From: JBMNQI01 sp050944055
GTDB lineage: Bacteria > Bacillota > Clostridia > Oscillospirales > Oscillospiraceae
Assembly: GCA_050944055.1 (NCBI GenBank)
Contig: JBMNQI010000075.1
Coordinates: 1-8,346, forward strand
Length of the DNA: 8,346 bases
Direction: 5' to 3'
Under the pieces are notes generated by a model. It saw only the letters and a list, made by a program, of their open reading frames with translations. It made no database searches and was not told where the DNA came from. Every line of letters begins with the position of its first letter. Within the stretch, counting starts at the first letter, position 1. The translations under genes and the position numbers were made by a program. Of the stretch, positions 6,942-8,346 are shown one piece after another.

Positions 6942-8012
6942 ATGGAGCAGGAATTGCGTTTTTTTCTCGGCGCCAACACCCCGAACGGGTTTTATTCCCT
7001 ATACGACGAACTGCACAAAGGGTTGGGAACGGCGGAGCAGACAGCCGGCAATAAGCGCCCGCCCCGCCGCATATACATAATCAAAGGCGGCCCGGGCTGC
7101 GGAAAATCCTCGTTTATGAGGCGGCAGGCCAAGCTCGCCCGGGAAAGAGGCCAGCATACGGAGGTCATTATCTGTTCCGGAGACCCCGGCTCGCTAGACG
7201 CGGTGCTGCTGCCGGAAAAAGAGATAATCTTTACCGACGGGACCGCGCCGCACGTGATTGAACCGCGCTACCCGGGCGCGGCCGAGGTTTACCTGGACCT
7301 GGGGCGCTTCTACGACGCGGACGCCCTTAGCCTTAAGCGGGCGGAGATACAGAGGATAACCGACGCTTACCGCGCCAAATTCTCCCTGGCCTACAGCTGG
7401 CTGGCCGCCGCCGGGCATCTTTATCGGGCCATACGAAGCGAAGCCGCGACGCCGGAATTCATCGCGAAGGCCGAGAAACGGGCCAGGGGAATTATAAAGC
7501 GCGAGCTGCCGCGCAGGGCACAGGCGCGCGGGCAAATCACCAAGCGCTTTCTCGGGGCGTTCTGCAGCCTCGGGTTCTACGAGATGTGGGACACGGCCTC
7601 TGCGCTCTGCCCGCGCATTTACGAGCTGCGCGACTCTTTCGGCATTTCCTCATACATGCTGCAGCCTATCGCGGAGGCGGCGCTCGGCGCCGGCCTCAAC
7701 ATCATATACTGCCCCGACCTGCTCTTCCCGGACAGGCCGGAGCATATCCTCATACCCTCGCTCGGGCTCGGATTCGTCACTTCGCGGCCGGAGTGCCAGT
7801 ACCGGGGCGACGCTTACCGCAGGGTGCGCGTAAGCGAAATGAGCGGCGCCGGCGGGCTTCGAGCGCTGCGAAGGCAGGCTTTGTCCCTCTCCGAGACGGC
7901 GGCGTCCGTGCTGCGCGAGGCCAACGAGCTGCACAACGAGCTTGAGCGCGAGTACAACGCGCACGTGGACTTCGCCGGGGTCTACGCCCTGGCCGAAACT
8001 TTCTGGGAATAG
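6942..8012 (+). CDS. PRK06851-type P-loop ATPase with a degenerate second half
   Basis: The 356-residue soluble protein resembles the PRK06851 family of uncharacterised Bacillota ATPases. The N-terminal half has NTPNGFYSLYDEL (12-24), a Walker A GGPGCGKSS (49-57), CSGDPGSLDAVLLPE (78-92) and the family-typical TDGTAPHVIEPRYPGA (98-113). The second half repeats the layout: FLGAFCSLGFYEMWD (203-217) mirrors FLGANTPNGFYSLYD (8-22), and RIYELRDSFGISSYML (225-240) mirrors RIYIIKGGPGCGKSSFM, but the P-loop is lost. CPDLLFPDRPEHILIPSLGLGFVTS (257-281, quoted in part by position) matches the post-P-loop strand. The C-terminus (about 305-338) is a charged helix. The ATG follows GGAGGT by 6 bases. No strong plus-strand promoter is obvious; TTAACC (6883-6888) with TAGATT (6907-6912) is only a weak candidate. 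A terminator follows, so it is probably monocistronic. The substrate and process are unknown. Confidence 0.85.
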   Translation: MEQELRFFLGANTPNGFYSLYDELHKGLGTAEQTAGNKRPPRRIYIIKGGPGCGKSSFMRRQAKLARERGQHTEVIICSGDPGSLDAVLLPEKEIIFTDGTAPHVIEPRYPGAAEVYLDLGRFYDADALSLKRAEIQRITDAYRAKFSLAYSWLAAAGHLYRAIRSEAATPEFIAKAEKRARGIIKRELPRRAQARGQITKRFLGAFCSLGFYEMWDTASALCPRIYELRDSFGISSYMLQPIAEAALGAGLNIIYCPDLLFPDRPEHILIPSLGLGFVTSRPECQYRGDAYRRVRVSEMSGAGGLRALRRQALSLSETAASVLREANELHNELEREYNAHVDFAGVYALAETFWE

Positions 8013-8038
8013 GACGCAGGCGTTAACGAATACATCGA

Positions 8039-8078
8039 AACGGGCGGGCTGCCTGAAGCGGGCGGCCCGCCCGTTTTT
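8039..8078 (+). terminator. Strong intrinsic terminator after the ATPase gene
   Basis: AACGGGCGGGC (8039-8049) is perfectly complementary to GCCCGCCCGTT (8065-8075), and the run of T continues to 8078. The stem is 11 bp and very GC-rich, with a 15-base loop. It lies 27 bases past the stop of the ATPase gene and separates it from the next gene. Confidence 0.93.
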
Positions 8079-8119
8079 GCGCGGCGGGGCCCGCGGGCGG
8101 AAGTCCCAATGTTACGTTT

Positions 8120-8185
8120 TTATTACAAAAAATTCGCAGAAATTGACATGCGAGGAAGCGGGTGGTAAAGTCTAAATTGTAATAA
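8120..8185. repeat. 9-bp inverted repeat flanking the promoter of the S-layer-type gene
   Basis: TTATTACAA (8120-8128) and TTGTAATAA (8177-8185) are exact reverse complements 48 bases apart. They bracket the -35 and -10 boxes: one lies 14 bases upstream of the -35, the other falls at the expected transcription start. This placement would suit a pair of operator half-sites or a protein-bridged loop. Binding is inferred only. Confidence 0.45.
8143..8171 (+). promoter_or_regulatory. Strong promoter of the S-layer-type gene
   Basis: A perfect TTGACA (8143-8148) is followed after 17 bases by TAAAGT (8166-8171). A TGG immediately upstream of the -10 gives an extended -10. Transcription should begin near 8178, leaving an AT-rich leader of about 74 bases. 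A strong promoter fits an abundant surface protein. Confidence 0.82.
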
Positions 8186-8239
8186 CATGTCGGATAAATG
8201 CGTCCAAAGTTATGCAGAAGATTTCATAAATAATTATTT

Positions 8240-8246
8240 AGGAGGT
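8240..8246 (+). promoter_or_regulatory. Ribosome binding site deciding the TTG start
   Basis: AGGAGGT lies 5 bases before the TTG at 8252. No ATG or GTG at a suitable distance gives the same signal-peptide frame, so the TTG start is well supported. Confidence 0.85.
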
Positions 8247-8251
8247 AAATA

Positions 8252-8346
8252 TTGAAAAATCTCAAGAAACTGCTTGCGGTTACTCTTGCTGTGCTGATGA
8301 TACTCGGCACCATGGCAATCGCGAGCGCGGCGTACAGCGACTTCAC
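8252..8346 (+). CDS. Secreted protein, probable S-layer homology (SLH) protein, 3' end outside the window
   Basis: Only the first 31 codons are present, starting at TTG. They encode a classic signal peptide: KNLKK, then a hydrophobic core (LLAVTLAVLMILGTMAIA), then a cleavage site ASA-A, so the protein is exported. The mature part begins AYSDF, which matches the usual start of an SLH domain (YSDF or FSDV after the signal peptide). SLH domains bind pyruvylated secondary cell-wall polymers and anchor S-layer or other surface proteins. The strong promoter with extended -10, the AT-rich leader and the consensus ribosome site point to high expression. The export call is firm; the SLH call rests on a handful of residues and the general pattern. 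Confidence 0.7.
   Translation, partial: MKNLKKLLAVTLAVLMILGTMAIASAAYSDF

Noticed and set aside
7194..7535. Minus-strand open frames opposite the ATPase gene (also 7650-7964)
   Set aside because: Antisense shadows of a gene with a clear ribosome site and family motifs.
1..8346. CRISPR array, tRNA, rRNA or complete insertion sequence
   Set aside because: I saw no regularly spaced direct repeats, tRNA-like cloverleaf, rRNA signature or transposase with terminal repeats.

Overview
The window looks like the chromosome of a GC-rich, anaerobic, Gram-positive member of the Bacillota (class Clostridia, gut-type lineage). This is an inference. It rests on strong GGAGG ribosome binding sites, TTGACA/TATAAT-type promoters, an Mfd of normal bacterial length, a PRK06851-type ATPase known mainly from Bacillota, the start of a probable S-layer (SLH) protein, and a Tn4451/TnpX-type large serine recombinase of the kind common in gut Clostridia. 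The resident genes use the ATA isoleucine codon often; the recombinase almost never does.

Layout: (1) 1-1365, plus strand: the C-terminal part of a large serine recombinase, cut by the window edge. It is probably the right end of an integrated mobile element, and a 13-bp perfect hairpin spans its stop codon. (2) 1450-1878, minus: a small two-CBS-domain protein with its own TATAAT promoter. (3) 1955-5377, minus: full-length mfd, the transcription-repair coupling factor, preceded by a leader of competing inverted repeats (5427-5500). (4) 5499-6569, minus: a secreted protein with an amine-oxidase-N-like domain, a Pro/Thr linker and a polysaccharide-deacetylase-like domain that has lost its metal-site signature. 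(5) 6570-6941: a 372-base divergent intergenic region with a clear minus-strand promoter, a terminator-like hairpin and a roughly 105-base GC-rich structured element closed by a long-range stem. (6) 6942-8012, plus: a PRK06851-type P-loop ATPase built of two similar halves, the second without a Walker A motif, followed by a strong terminator. (7) 8079-8251: the promoter region of the next gene, with a perfect TTGACA box and a 9-bp inverted repeat flanking the promoter. (8) 8252 to the window end: signal peptide and first residues of a probable S-layer-homology protein, starting at TTG.

The genes do not form one pathway. The minus-strand block combines housekeeping repair (mfd), a small nucleotide-sensing-type protein and a cell-envelope protein. 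The plus-strand genes are an ATPase of unknown role and a surface-layer protein, each with its own signals. The left end is accessory DNA inserted immediately downstream of the CBS gene. I see no tRNA, rRNA, CRISPR array or complete insertion sequence. I found no clear evidence of a new multi-gene system. The most unusual items are the structured intergenic element, the half-degenerate ATPase, the degenerate deacetylase-like domain and the mfd leader.
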